Below are positions 22,571 to 31,157 of a DNA stretch of 33,439 bases, one piece after another. This DNA is from DASTBU01 sp035711845 (lineage in GTDB: Bacteria; Acidobacteriota; Vicinamibacteria; Vicinamibacterales; 2-12-FULL-66-21). Location of the stretch: positions 1 to 33,439 of the forward strand of contig DASTBU010000103.1 of the NCBI GenBank assembly GCA_035711845.1. Reading direction: 5' to 3'. Below the pieces are notes generated by a model that did not search any database, was not told the DNA's origin, and was given only the letters and a program-made list of their open reading frames with translations. Position 1 is the first letter of the stretch, and each line of letters starts with the position of its first letter. The position numbers and the translations under genes are program-made.

Positions 22571-24831
22571 ACAAAGACATTCTGAGTCGCTATCGGCTGC
22601 TCGAACGAATCGGCGCCGGAGGCATGGGCGAAGTGTGGAAGGCACACGACGGCAGGCTCGATCGCATCGTCGCGGTCAAGATGCTGCTGCGCGGCGCGCT
22701 CGGTTCGCTCAACGACGACGCCGGCCGCGAACGATTCCGGCGTGAGGCGCAAACGCTCTCCCAACTGTCGCACGCCGGAATCGCGACGGTGTTCGACTTC
22801 GACGCCGACGGCGATAACGAGTTCCTCGTCATGGAGTTCGTGCCAGGAGGCACGCTCGAGTCCAGGCTGCGAGAGAGTCCGCTGGCACTCATGCAGGTTC
22901 AATCGCTCGGCGCCGCGATCGCGGACGCGCTGGAGTACGCGCACCGCCACAGCGTCCTCCATCGAGACCTGAAGCCCGGGAATGTTGCGCTGACGACAGA
23001 GGGGCAGCCGAAGATCCTGGATTTCGGCCTCGCGCTGCTCCTGTCCGGCGACGCGATGACGGGCCGTCTGACCCAGGCGGGCACCGTCATGGGTTCGCTG
23101 GCCTACATGGCGCCCGAACAACTCGCCGGCGAGGCAGAGGACTCGCGGACGGACGTTTACGCCCTTGGCGTCACACTGTTCGAACTGGCTACGGGGCAAC
23201 GGCCGTTTGCCCAGGAACGGCCGCAGGCGCTGATGTTTGCGATTGTCAACACGCCCGCCCCGTCACTGCGAACCCTCCGGCCGGAGGCGAGCGTCGACTT
23301 CGATTGTCTGATTGCGTCCTGTCTCGAGAAGGACCGGGCGCGCCGGCCTGCATCGGCAGCCGCGGTTGCGGACGCCCTGCGCCGTCTAACCGCCACCGGT
23401 TCCAGCGGGTCTTCGTCCGCCTCGGCGAGGGGTCCGATCCGCGGCATCGCCGTCCTGCCGTTCCGCAACATCTCGCAGGATCCGACGCAGGACTATTTCG
23501 CCGACGCCATGACCGAGGCAGTGATCGGGGACCTTGCGCGGATCAGGGCCCTGCGTGTCATCTCGAGGACGTCTGCGATGCGGTACAAGGGGACCTCGTT
23601 GTCGCTTCCCGAGATCGCCCGAGAGCTGAACGTGGAGGCCATTCTGGAGGGCTCGGCGCATCTCGTCGGTGGGCGTGTGCGGCTGAGCGTCCAGCTCATT
23701 GCCGCGCGCACGGACGAAACGCTCTGGGCCGATCACTACGACCGGCAGCTCGAAGACGTCCTCGGCCTGCAGAGCGAGCTCGCCGAAAAAGTCGCCGGCG
23801 AAATCGCGGTGCAGCTGACCCCGACCGAGGTCGCACAGCTCGCGCACCGTCACGTGGTGAATCCGGAGGCGCATCTCGAGTATCTGAAGGGGCGGCATTC
23901 TGCGTGGGGAGGCTCGCCTCAAGGGGTCGAGCTCGGCCTCCGTCACGCGAAGCGCGCGCTCGAACTGGATCCCGACTTTGCCGCGGCGTGGTCGGCGCTC
24001 GCCGATTGCCAGATCCTTCGCGCGACGCGAGGGATGGCGCCGGCGGCCGAGGCCGCGCGGGACGCCGCCGCTGCCGCCCGGCGAGCCCTAGAGCTCGATC
24101 CCTCTCTAGCCGATGCGCATGTGTCCATCGGCGTCGTCCAGATGCATACGGGAGACATGCAGGGGAGCATCCGCTCGCTGCGTCATGCCGTCGAGCTGAA
24201 CCCGGCGCTCGCCCTCGCGCACAACATGCTGGCGCGGGCGCTGTCCACGCTCGAGAGACACGAGGAAGCACTGGTCGCCGCGCAAAAGTCGGTCAGTCTC
24301 GATCCGCTCGCGGTCATGCTGCACACCATCCTCGGCGACGTGTATTACTACGCGCGCCAGTACGAGAAGGCGATGTTGTCGTACCGCATGGCGATCGAGC
24401 TCGACCCTCGTTTTGCAAGCGCGCATACGGACCTCGCGCGCGCCTTAGAAGCGCTGGGCCGCTTCGACGAAGCGCGCGCCGCCTACGAGACTGGACAACG
24501 GCTGGCGGGCGGGATTGCCGGCCCATCATTCGGGCTTGCGCATCTCGAGGCGGCGGCGGGCAACGTCGCCGAAGCGCGGCGCATGCTCGACGAGCTCAGG
24601 GCGGCGCGTGAGCAGCGCGTCGTGTCGGCGTGGGGAATCGGCGCGCTCCACGCGAGCCTTGGCGACATCGACGAGGCGTATCGCTGGCTGGAGATTGCCG
24701 TGCAGGAAAAGGCGTCGGGACTCAGCCTGCTGCGCGTCCATCCTCGACTGGATCCGATTCGATCCGACGCGCGCTACTGGCCACTCGTCCGTCGCGTGGG
24801 CCTCGATGATGGCGCGCCGCCAGATCGCTAG
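22567..24831 (+). CDS. Soluble Ser/Thr protein kinase with TolB-like and TPR domains
   Basis: This 754-residue protein has a complete PknB-type kinase domain: glycine loop GAGGMGEVW (16-24), Lys38, HRDLKPGN (Asp134), DFG at 152-154, MAPEQ at 181-185. Residues about 290-410 form a TolB/adenylate-cyclase-associated type domain (GIAVLPFRNISQDPTQDYFA), followed by TPR repeats to the end (for example LELDPSLADAHVSIGVVQMH). Unlike many relatives, no membrane segment separates kinase and sensor parts; the linker is Ser/Gly-rich (ATGSSGSSSASARG). It is predicted cytoplasmic, with TPRs binding partners. It starts at ATG 22567 by coupling to the leader ORF. Confidence 0.93.
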   Translation: MNKDILSRYRLLERIGAGGMGEVWKAHDGRLDRIVAVKMLLRGALGSLNDDAGRERFRREAQTLSQLSHAGIATVFDFDADGDNEFLVMEFVPGGTLESRLRESPLALMQVQSLGAAIADALEYAHRHSVLHRDLKPGNVALTTEGQPKILDFGLALLLSGDAMTGRLTQAGTVMGSLAYMAPEQLAGEAEDSRTDVYALGVTLFELATGQRPFAQERPQALMFAIVNTPAPSLRTLRPEASVDFDCLIASCLEKDRARRPASAAAVADALRRLTATGSSGSSSASARGPIRGIAVLPFRNISQDPTQDYFADAMTEAVIGDLARIRALRVISRTSAMRYKGTSLSLPEIARELNVEAILEGSAHLVGGRVRLSVQLIAARTDETLWADHYDRQLEDVLGLQSELAEKVAGEIAVQLTPTEVAQLAHRHVVNPEAHLEYLKGRHSAWGGSPQGVELGLRHAKRALELDPDFAAAWSALADCQILRATRGMAPAAEAARDAAAAARRALELDPSLADAHVSIGVVQMHTGDMQGSIRSLRHAVELNPALALAHNMLARALSTLERHEEALVAAQKSVSLDPLAVMLHTILGDVYYYARQYEKAMLSYRMAIELDPRFASAHTDLARALEALGRFDEARAAYETGQRLAGGIAGPSFGLAHLEAAAGNVAEARRMLDELRAAREQRVVSAWGIGALHASLGDIDEAYRWLEIAVQEKASGLSLLRVHPRLDPIRSDARYWPLVRRVGLDDGAPPDR

Positions 24832-25075
24832 ACGCTCACCCCGAAATCGCACGCGATTGCTCGCAATTTACGGCGTGGGGCCGGCGAAGATGGGTAGTCT
24901 TCTCAAAGCCGTGGAGCGCACCACAACTCTTCCGCGGCGCCGACGATCACCCGCGAAAATGTCCCCACAATTGTCCCTGTGACGCGCCAAAGCGGGCCGT
25001 TTCAAAGCCAACAGCAGCCAAGCCGCTCGATCGAGGAAGTGATTGAAACTCGAGGATTTGTGTAAAAAGCGAAGA

Positions 25076-25129
25076 TGGCCGAGAGGCTGATCGGCGTTTA
25101 GCAAACCGCCGCCTGCAGCCTCTCGGCCA
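25076..25129. repeat. Inverted duplication of tRNA-Ser D-arm segment
   Basis: TGGCCGAGAGGCTG (25076-25089) faces its exact complement CAGCCTCTCGGCCA (25116-25129), with 26 bp between. The right arm belongs to partial tRNA copy 2. The left arm is an extra fragment in the opposite orientation. Fourteen perfect base pairs could form a strong hairpin. Confidence 0.75.
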
Positions 25130-25154
25130 CCTCACCGCAGACTGTAAGTGTACG
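25097..25154 (-). repeat. Partial tRNA-Ser copy 2 (5' half plus promoter)
   Basis: Same extent as copy 1. It keeps the D-arm sequence GGCCGAGAGGCTG of the complete tRNA, but the -10 region is TACACT and there is one change in the D stem (GCAGGC). It lies 113 bp after two TGTCCC motifs (24959-24980) that end a short frame, KMSPQLSL-stop, possibly another integrase tail. It marks the distal end of the segment with the soluble kinase. Confidence 0.85.
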
Positions 25155-25487
25155 TGAAATTAGGACTTGCCGGATCCGACTTTTTCTCTCGAACCTACAA
25201 CGGTTTTTCAGACCGCCGCCTTTGCCGAATTCGGGCGAAAAACTCGCCATTCCTCGCAGAGAGTCTGGGCACACTGAGGGAAAGGACTCTGAATCCCGGG
25301 TGCGTTTGTTGGCGCGCGTTGTGCGGCGCTGCCGTTCGCCGGTTTGTCGTGCGCGCTGATTCCGCGGTTCTTTGGCCGCGCGACGGTGCCGCAGCAGACG
25401 GCTCACCCACGGTCCACTACGCCGGGAGTGCATCGGATCTGTCTACTGCGCTAGACAGGTCAGGCTCTCGTCGGCTATCCTGATCCC
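25155..25487. other. Left end of third segment
   Basis: The gap contains an anticodon-arm-like core at 25194-25220 (CCTACAACGGTTTTTCAGAC then CGCCGCC), nearly identical to the one at 14914, and a single GGGCACAC at 25269. No gene is supported. The hicA promoter should lie near 25450. Confidence 0.45.
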
Positions 25488-25695
25488 GTGACCGCGAAGG
25501 ACCTTCGGCGCATCCCGAGGTCCTTCGGGTGCCTCGAGAGCCGGCAACGCGGCTCGCATCTGCGCGTCGAATGCGGCCGTTGCGTGGACGCCCTTATCGT
25601 TGATGCCGGCGAGGATATTGGGCCTGGTCTGCTGCGAACAAATCGAGCGCGACTTGGAGCCGTGCCTCGGGAAGGGACGGTTGAAGAAACCGTGA
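25488..25695 (+). pseudogene. hicA: hicA-like toxin, frameshifted (+1 near 25638)
   Basis: HicA toxins are small mRNA interferases with a dsRBD-like fold and a catalytic His. Frame 1 gives FGCLESRQRGSHLRVECGRC and AGEDIGPGLLR. An extra base near 25638 shifts the frame, after which IERDLEPCLGKGRLKKP and a TGA (25693-25695) follow. Without it, the stop would overlap the hicB GTG by 4 bp, the usual toxin-antitoxin arrangement. With it, hicA continues directly into hicB as one 199-codon frame. The GSH motif is intact. It may be a real inactivation or an assembly error. Confidence 0.75.
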
Positions 25696-26087
25696 AGCGA
25701 TATCGAGTGGCCTACGAGCGTGGTGAGTCGGGGTGGTGGGTGGCCTCCGTGAGTGGGGTCCGCGGCTGCCACACGCAGGGGCGTACCGTCGACGAGGCCC
25801 GTCGCCGAATCAGGGAGGCGCTGGAACTGTTCGTCGACGATGCGCGCAAGGCCTCCATCGTGGACGACGTGAAGCTGCCGAGTGCAGCGACGAAGGCGAT
25901 TCGGGCCTACGCGTCTCTTCGCAGAAAGGCCGACGAAGAGGACCGACGCGCCGCCCGCGCGGCTCGGCGCGCTGTTCGTGTATTGCGAACCGGAAAACTG
26001 AAGATGAGCGCGCGCGACGCCGCTCGTCTTCTTGGGCTTTCACATCAGCGAGTGCACCAGCTCACGCAAGAAGAAGGAACTCAATAG
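25692..26087 (+). CDS. hicB: HicB-family antitoxin
   Basis: This 131-residue protein has an N-terminal partial RNase H-like HicB domain (YRVAYERGESGWWVASVSGV, then GCHTQGRTVDEARRRIREAL) and a C-terminal helix-turn-helix (SARDAARLLGLSHQRVHQLT). HicB binds HicA and represses its own operon. GTG at 25692 is chosen from homologues that begin MKRYRVAYERG and from the overlap with the corrected hicA stop. In the current sequence it is in frame with the N-terminal part of hicA, so a fusion product is possible. Confidence 0.88.
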   Translation: MKRYRVAYERGESGWWVASVSGVRGCHTQGRTVDEARRRIREALELFVDDARKASIVDDVKLPSAATKAIRAYASLRRKADEEDRRAARAARRAVRVLRTGKLKMSARDAARLLGLSHQRVHQLTQEEGTQ

Positions 26088-26814
26088 AGTAGCGGGACGC
26101 CGAGCTCGGACAGGCAACGACATACTCAGACTGTCACACGCTCGCTTCAGCTCCTCCCTGAACGCGTGGCGACGCCAGTACTGCAGCGCGACGATCGAGG
26201 GCGGGGCCAGCCTGGGCCTCCTTTCGGCATCATCGAGTGAGAGAGCCTCCAGCGGATCACGACCACGTCGATTCGAGGTCCGCAGCAGCGTGTCGCTGAC
26301 CCGGCTCGCTGTCCGCTGTGCCAAATAGCTCTCCAAGGGCGCCGATTGCTCCGGAAGACAGTCCTTCAGGAGTCCACGGAATCGTCTAACGATGGTGACG
26401 GCAAGAAGACTTTAAGTGCCAAGTCGGTGGACAAGAGGCTTTGATTCAAAGCAATTCAACGAGACGCCGGTCGCCCGCGGCTGCTGGGCGCCCGTCACCG
26501 ATGCGAATTGTCCGCAGCACTCCCCGGAAAAATCTCGCTGACTCACGGGCATCGACCTCCGGTCTGCCGGCCATACGGCAACTGGCCCCTTCGATCCGAT
26601 CGTCGGGACGCCGGATCTCATGTGACGACGCTGCATCTGGCTGATTGCTGGACGCGAACGGCTGAGCAGGTACGCTTCTTGCGGGCGCCGGGAGCCGTTG
26701 GTGAGCGTACTAAGGTTCTCGTCACTGTGATCCATCTGGCCCGCACTTGTGGGAGTCTGCGCGCCCCGGATGCTCCGAAGCGACGGCCTGCACTCAGACA
26801 GGAGAGGTTTTGCC
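26088..26814. other. Gap of 727 bp, no gene supported
   Basis: Minus-strand frames at 26040-26336 (98 codons) and 26412-26870 (152 codons) are open but match nothing I know, and the second runs into the multicopper oxidase start. The region may be decayed coding sequence. The oxidase promoter should lie near its right end. Confidence 0.4.
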
Positions 26815-28905
26815 ATGGCCAGCTCCCTCCGATTGTCACGGCGTACCTTCATCACCTGGCTCGGGGGCACCGGTGCCGGTTTCTATCTTCTGGGACGGCT
26901 GCCTGGCACGAGCGCGCCGGTCGTCCTCGCCCAGGTTCCCGGCGGCCCGCTGGATCCGACGACGATTCCGAAGTTCGAGACGCCGATGCTGATCCCGCCC
27001 GTCATGCCTAGGGCGGCCGTTCTCACGCAGCGCGGCGGGAAGCCAATCGACTACTACGAGATCTCGATGCGGCAATTCGCGCAGCAGATCCTTCCTCAGG
27101 GCCTCAATCCGACCACGGTGTGGGGGTACGGCGGGAAGGCCGCCCGGAGCAATCGCGGCCTGCTCATTCACCACGCTCCCTCGCTCACGATCGAAGCGGC
27201 CTGGAATCGGCCGGTCCGAATCAAATGGGTCAACGAACTTGTCGACGCCAACGGCGACTACCTGCCCCACCTCCTCCCCGTGGATCCGACGCTGCACTGG
27301 GCAAACCCGCCTGGTGGCATTGACGGGCGCGACAGCCGGCCAACATTCTTAACGAAACCCGGTCCCTACACCGGACCGGTGCCGATGGTGACTCACGTCC
27401 ATGGCGCCGTCGGCGTGGCTGACCATAGCGATGGCTACGCCGAAGCCTGGTACTTGCCGAAGGCCGGCAATATCCCCGAGGGGTACGCCACCGAAGGCCG
27501 GTGGTACGACTTCTTCGCCGCCAAGGCGGCCACCGCCCACGGTGTGGCGTGGGGGCCGGGGTTTGCGATGTTCCAGTATCCGAACGCGAACCGCGCGTCT
27601 ACCATCTGGTATCACGACCACGCACTCGGCATGACGCGACTCAACGTCTACGCGGGCCCGGCTGGGTTCTATCTTGTTCGTGGTGGGCCGGATGACGTGG
27701 TCATCGACCTGCGGACCGGCGGACCGGCGATTCTTCCTGGGCCGGCGCCGCGTGAGAACGACAGATTCCCGCCCAACAAGCGGTACCGGGAAATTCCCAT
27801 TGCCATCCAGGATCGATCGTTCAACGCGGACGGCTCGCTCTTCTATCCCGATACCCGCCAGTTCTTCGACGGCATCGTGCGCGACTATATTCCCGATGGA
27901 GAGTTCGCACCGATCTGGAATCCCGAGTTCTTCGGCAACACGATCATCGTCAACGGCAGCACGTGGCCGTTCCTGACCGTCGAACAACGGCGTTATCGGC
28001 TTCGTTTCCTGAATGGCTGTCAGTCGCGGTTCCTGATCCTCGATTTCAACCAAATCCCCGGCGTCGACGTGTGGCAGATCGGTAACGAAGGCGGATTCCT
28101 GGCTGCGCCAGTCAACGTTACCGGCTTTCACGGCAACCGGCTCCTCATGGGTCCGGCCGAACGTGCCGATGTCATCGTAGACTTCACCACCGTCCCGCTC
28201 GGCCACCACGCGCTCGAAAACGTTGGACCGGACGAGCCGTTCGGCGGGGGCCTGCCCGGAAGCGATTTCGATCGCGCCAATCCGGAGACGACCGGTCAGG
28301 TGCTGCAGTTCCGCGTCGTCCCGGCGATCGACTTCGACGATTCGACGCCGCCGTCAGTCCTGCAACTACCCGCGATCACTCCGCTGCCGACCGAAACCGA
28401 GATACGGCGCCTGGCCTTGATCGAGAAATCGGCCGAGGGCGCCAGTGAGGAACAAGAAGAAATCGAGGGGCCGGTCGAGGCGCTGCTGGGCACCGTGGAT
28501 TCACAAGGAAACGTGACGGAGCACAAGTGGATGGACGCGGTGACAGAGAACCCGAACGTCGGTGAAACGGAAGTCTGGGAGATCTACAACACCACAGCGG
28601 ATGCTCACCCGATGCACATCCACGAAGTCGTCTTCGAGGTCGTGAACCGCGAAGGATTGGTGCTCGACGGTGAGGGCGAGGTCGCGCAGCCGATCCAACT
28701 GAGTGGCAACGTCAGCCCTCCAGAGGAGTGGGAGTCCGGCTTTAAGGACACGGTCATCGCTTATCCGGGACAGGTCACCCGCGTCAGAATTCGTTTTGCG
28801 ACACTCGGCCAGTTCGTGTGGCACTGCCACATCGTCGAGCACGAGGACAATGAAATGATGCGGCCGTACCGTATCGGGCCGCCGCAGGCTGGTCAGCCTG
28901 AGTGA
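26815..28905 (+). CDS. Multicopper oxidase, TAT-exported (CotA/laccase-like)
   Basis: This 696-residue protein begins with a twin-arginine signal (LSRRTFITWLGGTGAGFYLL). Copper ligands are all visible: THVHGAV (HxH), WYHDHALG (HxH), HPMHIHEVVF and FVWHCHIVEHEDNEMMRPYR, the HCHxxxHxxxxM motif with an axial Met. These form the T1 site and trinuclear cluster of three-domain multicopper oxidases. The C-terminal HCHxxEHEDNEMM form is common in CotA/bilirubin oxidase-like enzymes. It oxidises phenols or metal ions in the periplasm; substrate is unknown. ATG at 26815 has AGGAGAG upstream, and an earlier in-frame start at 26749 would bury the TAT signal. Confidence 0.95.
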   Translation: MASSLRLSRRTFITWLGGTGAGFYLLGRLPGTSAPVVLAQVPGGPLDPTTIPKFETPMLIPPVMPRAAVLTQRGGKPIDYYEISMRQFAQQILPQGLNPTTVWGYGGKAARSNRGLLIHHAPSLTIEAAWNRPVRIKWVNELVDANGDYLPHLLPVDPTLHWANPPGGIDGRDSRPTFLTKPGPYTGPVPMVTHVHGAVGVADHSDGYAEAWYLPKAGNIPEGYATEGRWYDFFAAKAATAHGVAWGPGFAMFQYPNANRASTIWYHDHALGMTRLNVYAGPAGFYLVRGGPDDVVIDLRTGGPAILPGPAPRENDRFPPNKRYREIPIAIQDRSFNADGSLFYPDTRQFFDGIVRDYIPDGEFAPIWNPEFFGNTIIVNGSTWPFLTVEQRRYRLRFLNGCQSRFLILDFNQIPGVDVWQIGNEGGFLAAPVNVTGFHGNRLLMGPAERADVIVDFTTVPLGHHALENVGPDEPFGGGLPGSDFDRANPETTGQVLQFRVVPAIDFDDSTPPSVLQLPAITPLPTETEIRRLALIEKSAEGASEEQEEIEGPVEALLGTVDSQGNVTEHKWMDAVTENPNVGETEVWEIYNTTADAHPMHIHEVVFEVVNREGLVLDGEGEVAQPIQLSGNVSPPEEWESGFKDTVIAYPGQVTRVRIRFATLGQFVWHCHIVEHEDNEMMRPYRIGPPQAGQPE

Positions 28906-29217
28906 CATCTGTAACAGATAAACCTCGTGTGGTGGGCAGTCATGTGAGGCCGCTGCCTCGAGCAATACCACATCCCCGGCCGCGGCGGCCGGCCGACTCG
29001 AGGTAACGCATCGCGACGCGTCGGGTTTGTCCTGATCGGTGACCTGCAACAGTCGTGCGCAGTACCAGGCGAGTGCCTGGACCATCCGCAAACGTCTGCG
29101 GCGCCTCGCCGTGATCGTGAGCAACGAGCACCGGCGCACCCTGAGATCCCTCACGACCGCCGAGTGAAACCCTCTGGGACGCCGCACGAAGACCAAGACG
29201 GCGGCCAGGCACCCAGC
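28906..29217. other. Intergenic region, nothing recognised
   Basis: This 312-bp gap lies between two converging units (oxidase on plus, toxin-antitoxin pair on minus). No strong terminator hairpin or repeat is visible. Confidence 0.4.
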
Positions 29218-29484
29218 TCAAACTTCCTTGAGCCGGCCAGAGGCATACTTGTGCAGCAGGCTCGAGATCAGCGTCTGATACGGCAAGCCCTCCGCAAGCG
29301 CCCGCTTCTGAATCGCCTCCAAGTCCTTGCTCGACAGGCGAATGTTCAGCCGCCGGTCCTTGCGGAAGGTGGCCTTCGCGTAGCGCGAGTACCGGGCGCG
29401 CTCGCGCTTGCCACCCTTCGCAGGCTTCCATTCGCCACGCTCGACGGACTCGAGCAACTCCTTTTCGTCAGCGTCCAGCTTCAT
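29218..29484 (-). CDS. Antitoxin partner of BrnT (CopG/BrnA-type)
   Basis: This 88-residue protein has an acidic N-terminus (MKLDADEKELLESVERGEW), a basic middle (KRERARYSRYAKATFRKDR) and a C-terminal ribbon-helix-helix-like end (RLNIRLSSKDLEAIQKRALA, then YQTLISSLLHKYASGRLKEV). Such proteins pair with BrnT-family toxins, neutralise them and repress the operon. Its start overlaps the end of the toxin gene by 17 bp. A frameshifted paralogue lies at 31435-31700. Confidence 0.85.
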   Translation of the reverse strand: MKLDADEKELLESVERGEWKPAKGGKRERARYSRYAKATFRKDRRLNIRLSSKDLEAIQKRALAEGLPYQTLISSLLHKYASGRLKEV

Positions 29485-29770
29485 CGTCGGACTCCTCACC
29501 GAGGTACTGCTTCGTGGCCTTCCGGCTCGGGATAATCGTCTTAAGGAAGACCGTGTGCTCGCCTTCGACAAACGGCACGAGGTACACGTAGTCCTCGCGC
29601 CGGACAACAAAGATGCGCTGGCTGACGTAACGGCTGGGGTTCGGGTGCTCCAGAAAGTCGAGGAGATCACCGCGCTCGATGTGGAAGACGATGTCCTCGA
29701 ACCCGATGCCGCGCTCCGCCCTGAGCTTCGCGTTCTTGGCGTCATCCCAGTCGAAGTACTTCGCCGACAT
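29468..29770 (-). CDS. BrnT-family toxin (DUF497-like)
   Basis: This 100-residue protein starts FDWDDAKNAKLRAERGIGFE, the typical BrnT N-terminus (FxWDxxKxxxxxxxHGxxF), with the usual beta strands after it (RIFVVRREDYVYLVPFVEGE, VFLKTIIPSRKATKQYL). BrnT is a ribosome-independent RNase toxin; activity here is inferred from family. Toxin precedes antitoxin, as in known brnTA operons. The start lies only 50 bp from the GTGTGCCC block of the next island-end module. A decayed copy lies at 31684-31877. Confidence 0.83.
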   Translation of the reverse strand: MSAKYFDWDDAKNAKLRAERGIGFEDIVFHIERGDLLDFLEHPNPSRYVSQRIFVVRREDYVYLVPFVEGEHTVFLKTIIPSRKATKQYLGEESDDEAGR

Positions 29771-29817
29771 CTAGAGTATCACGATGTGTGCTCAATAGGC
29801 ACACATTGGCGTCGGCT

Positions 29818-29930
29818 CCAGTGTGCCCGCCAGTGTGCCCAAACCCGGTCCGAGGACCACCAATCGCTAGCCAACGCCAACCAAGCTGCCAATGAAAAAC
29901 GGGCCTGAAATCGTGAATTTCAGGCCCGTT
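29818..29930 (+). other. Second copy of island-end module with hairpin
   Basis: GTGTGCCC twice, then GGTCCGAGGA and the hairpin AACGGGCCTGAAAT / ATTTCAGGCCCGTT (29898-29911, 29917-29930), in the same order and spacing as at 21838-21945. The integrase body that would precede the module is absent; the BrnT gene sits there instead. Confidence 0.6.
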
Positions 29931-29948
29931 CTGTGATCGCGGGCGACC

Positions 29949-30006
29949 TTACCAAACCGCCGCCTTCAGCCACTCGGCCACCTCACCGCAGACAGTTAAG
30001 TATACG
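29949..30006 (-). repeat. Partial tRNA-Ser copy 3 (5' half plus promoter)
   Basis: It runs from the -10 box (CGTATACTTAA) to the anticodon loop, where GCT is changed to GGT. The D arm is GGCCGAGTGGCTG as in copy 1, so copies 1 and 3 are closer to each other than to the complete gene. The 3' half is missing. Confidence 0.85.
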
Positions 30007-30124
30007 AGACGTAGGCACTGGCGTGGAACCGTCGATTGTGGCGGCGACAGCCGGGCAAACGGTCTTCGTCGACGCTAAGTGCAGGCAGCCAGAAGGCTTC
30101 TTGTCGTTGGCCTGCTGCTCGCGT

Positions 30125-30173
30125 GGGCACACCGTTCTGAGCACACCGTTCTGGGCACACTCTTGGGCACACA
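30125..30173. repeat. Four GGGCACAC-type repeats with core-like sequence after
   Basis: The cluster and the following GAAAACGGAG...AAAGGCGACAG and TTTTCTTGACCGTCCGC (to 30248) closely parallel 14284-14395 beside the complete tRNA. This is the same left-end module, here beside partial copy 3. No gene is supported up to 30443. Confidence 0.5.
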
Positions 30174-30443
30174 CGCCGCGTTGTTGCGTGTCGTCTTTCG
30201 GAAAACGGAGAGAATCACGAAAGGCGACAGTTTTCTTGACCGTCCGCTGCAAAACGGCCCTTGAGTCCCGCACGACTGCCCTACCACCTGGCGCGAGAAC
30301 TGTCGGAGCGCGGCTCGGCCATCGCGCGCCGGTGGTCGGGGCGGGTTCGGCGATGAACCGCCGCCTGCCGGGTCGGTGCCGGCGTTCATCGTCGGCGGCG
30401 CCGAGGAACAGACCGCGCAGGGCGCTGCTCGGCCTCGCCGATA

Positions 30444-31157
30444 TCAGCGCGTGGCGACGCGTGCCCTCCACGCCGCCTCGTCGAGGCCGACGCCAACGAG
30501 CCACAGGCACAGTGCCAGTTCGGAGACGTAGCCGGGCCACATGATGTCGAAGCCGACGTCAAGCAACGGGAACAGCAGGCCACTGACGACGTCGGCGAGA
30601 TAGCACGATCCCGCGATAGTCATCCCCACTCCCAGCGCCCGCGGAAGAAAGCGCGACCGGTGGATCAGCCAGCCGACCGCCAGACAGTCGACGCCGAAGA
30701 ACAGCAGCCCGATGTCGAAACCCTGCTCGAAGAGCCGCAGCGACACCCGCGACAGTGCCTGGAGCTCGTCCCTGGAAAAGGCCGTCGCGGCCGGTAGGTC
30801 GCGAAGAATCAGCACCGGCGCGACTCGAGCGAGCACGGCGACGGCCTGTATCGACGTGTGCACGAGCCTGAAGGCCAGACTCAGCAATGCGACCGTCTGG
30901 CTGACCGGCGCGAACAGGACGTAGAGGAGCACCGCCAGCGCGACGTCGCACACGAGCATCACGAGCAGCGCGGCGATCGCCAGTCGCCATGTCGACTCGG
31001 CTGCCAGGATGTTGCCAGCGGTGGCCGCGGCGTCGCCAGGGACGAGGAGCGACGAGCCACTGAAGTAGCCAAACCCGCCGATGACGATGATCGCGAGATA
31101 GAGGACGCCCGCCGTACGAGCCAGCCGCTGCGGCGAGACGTTCGACTGCTCGGTCAT
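30444..31157 (-). CDS. DUF4386-family membrane protein
   Basis: This 237-residue protein has about six or seven membrane segments (AGVLYLAIIVIGGFGYF, LAIAALLVMLVCDVALAVLL, VALLSLAFRLVHTSIQAVAV, YVSELALCLWLVGVGL). The N-terminal RLARTAGVLYLAIIV and central AFRLVHTSIQAV are typical of DUF4386, a family of unknown function. ATG at 31157 (MTEQSNVSPQRLART) is preferred over GTG at 31190. No strong ribosome binding site is visible at either. Confidence 0.87.
   Translation of the reverse strand: MTEQSNVSPQRLARTAGVLYLAIIVIGGFGYFSGSSLLVPGDAAATAGNILAAESTWRLAIAALLVMLVCDVALAVLLYVLFAPVSQTVALLSLAFRLVHTSIQAVAVLARVAPVLILRDLPAATAFSRDELQALSRVSLRLFEQGFDIGLLFFGVDCLAVGWLIHRSRFLPRALGVGMTIAGSCYLADVVSGLLFPLLDVGFDIMWPGYVSELALCLWLVGVGLDEAAWRARVATR

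Noticed and set aside
23304..24611. 435-codon frame overlapping the kinase
   Set aside because: It overlaps the TolB/TPR region of the kinase in another frame and has shadow composition.
26412..26870. 152-codon minus-strand frame
   Set aside because: It runs into the start of the multicopper oxidase and shows no recognisable motif.
21964..30006. Extra tRNA-Ser genes at copies 1-3
   Set aside because: All stop at the anticodon loop and lack the variable arm, T arm and acceptor 3' strand.
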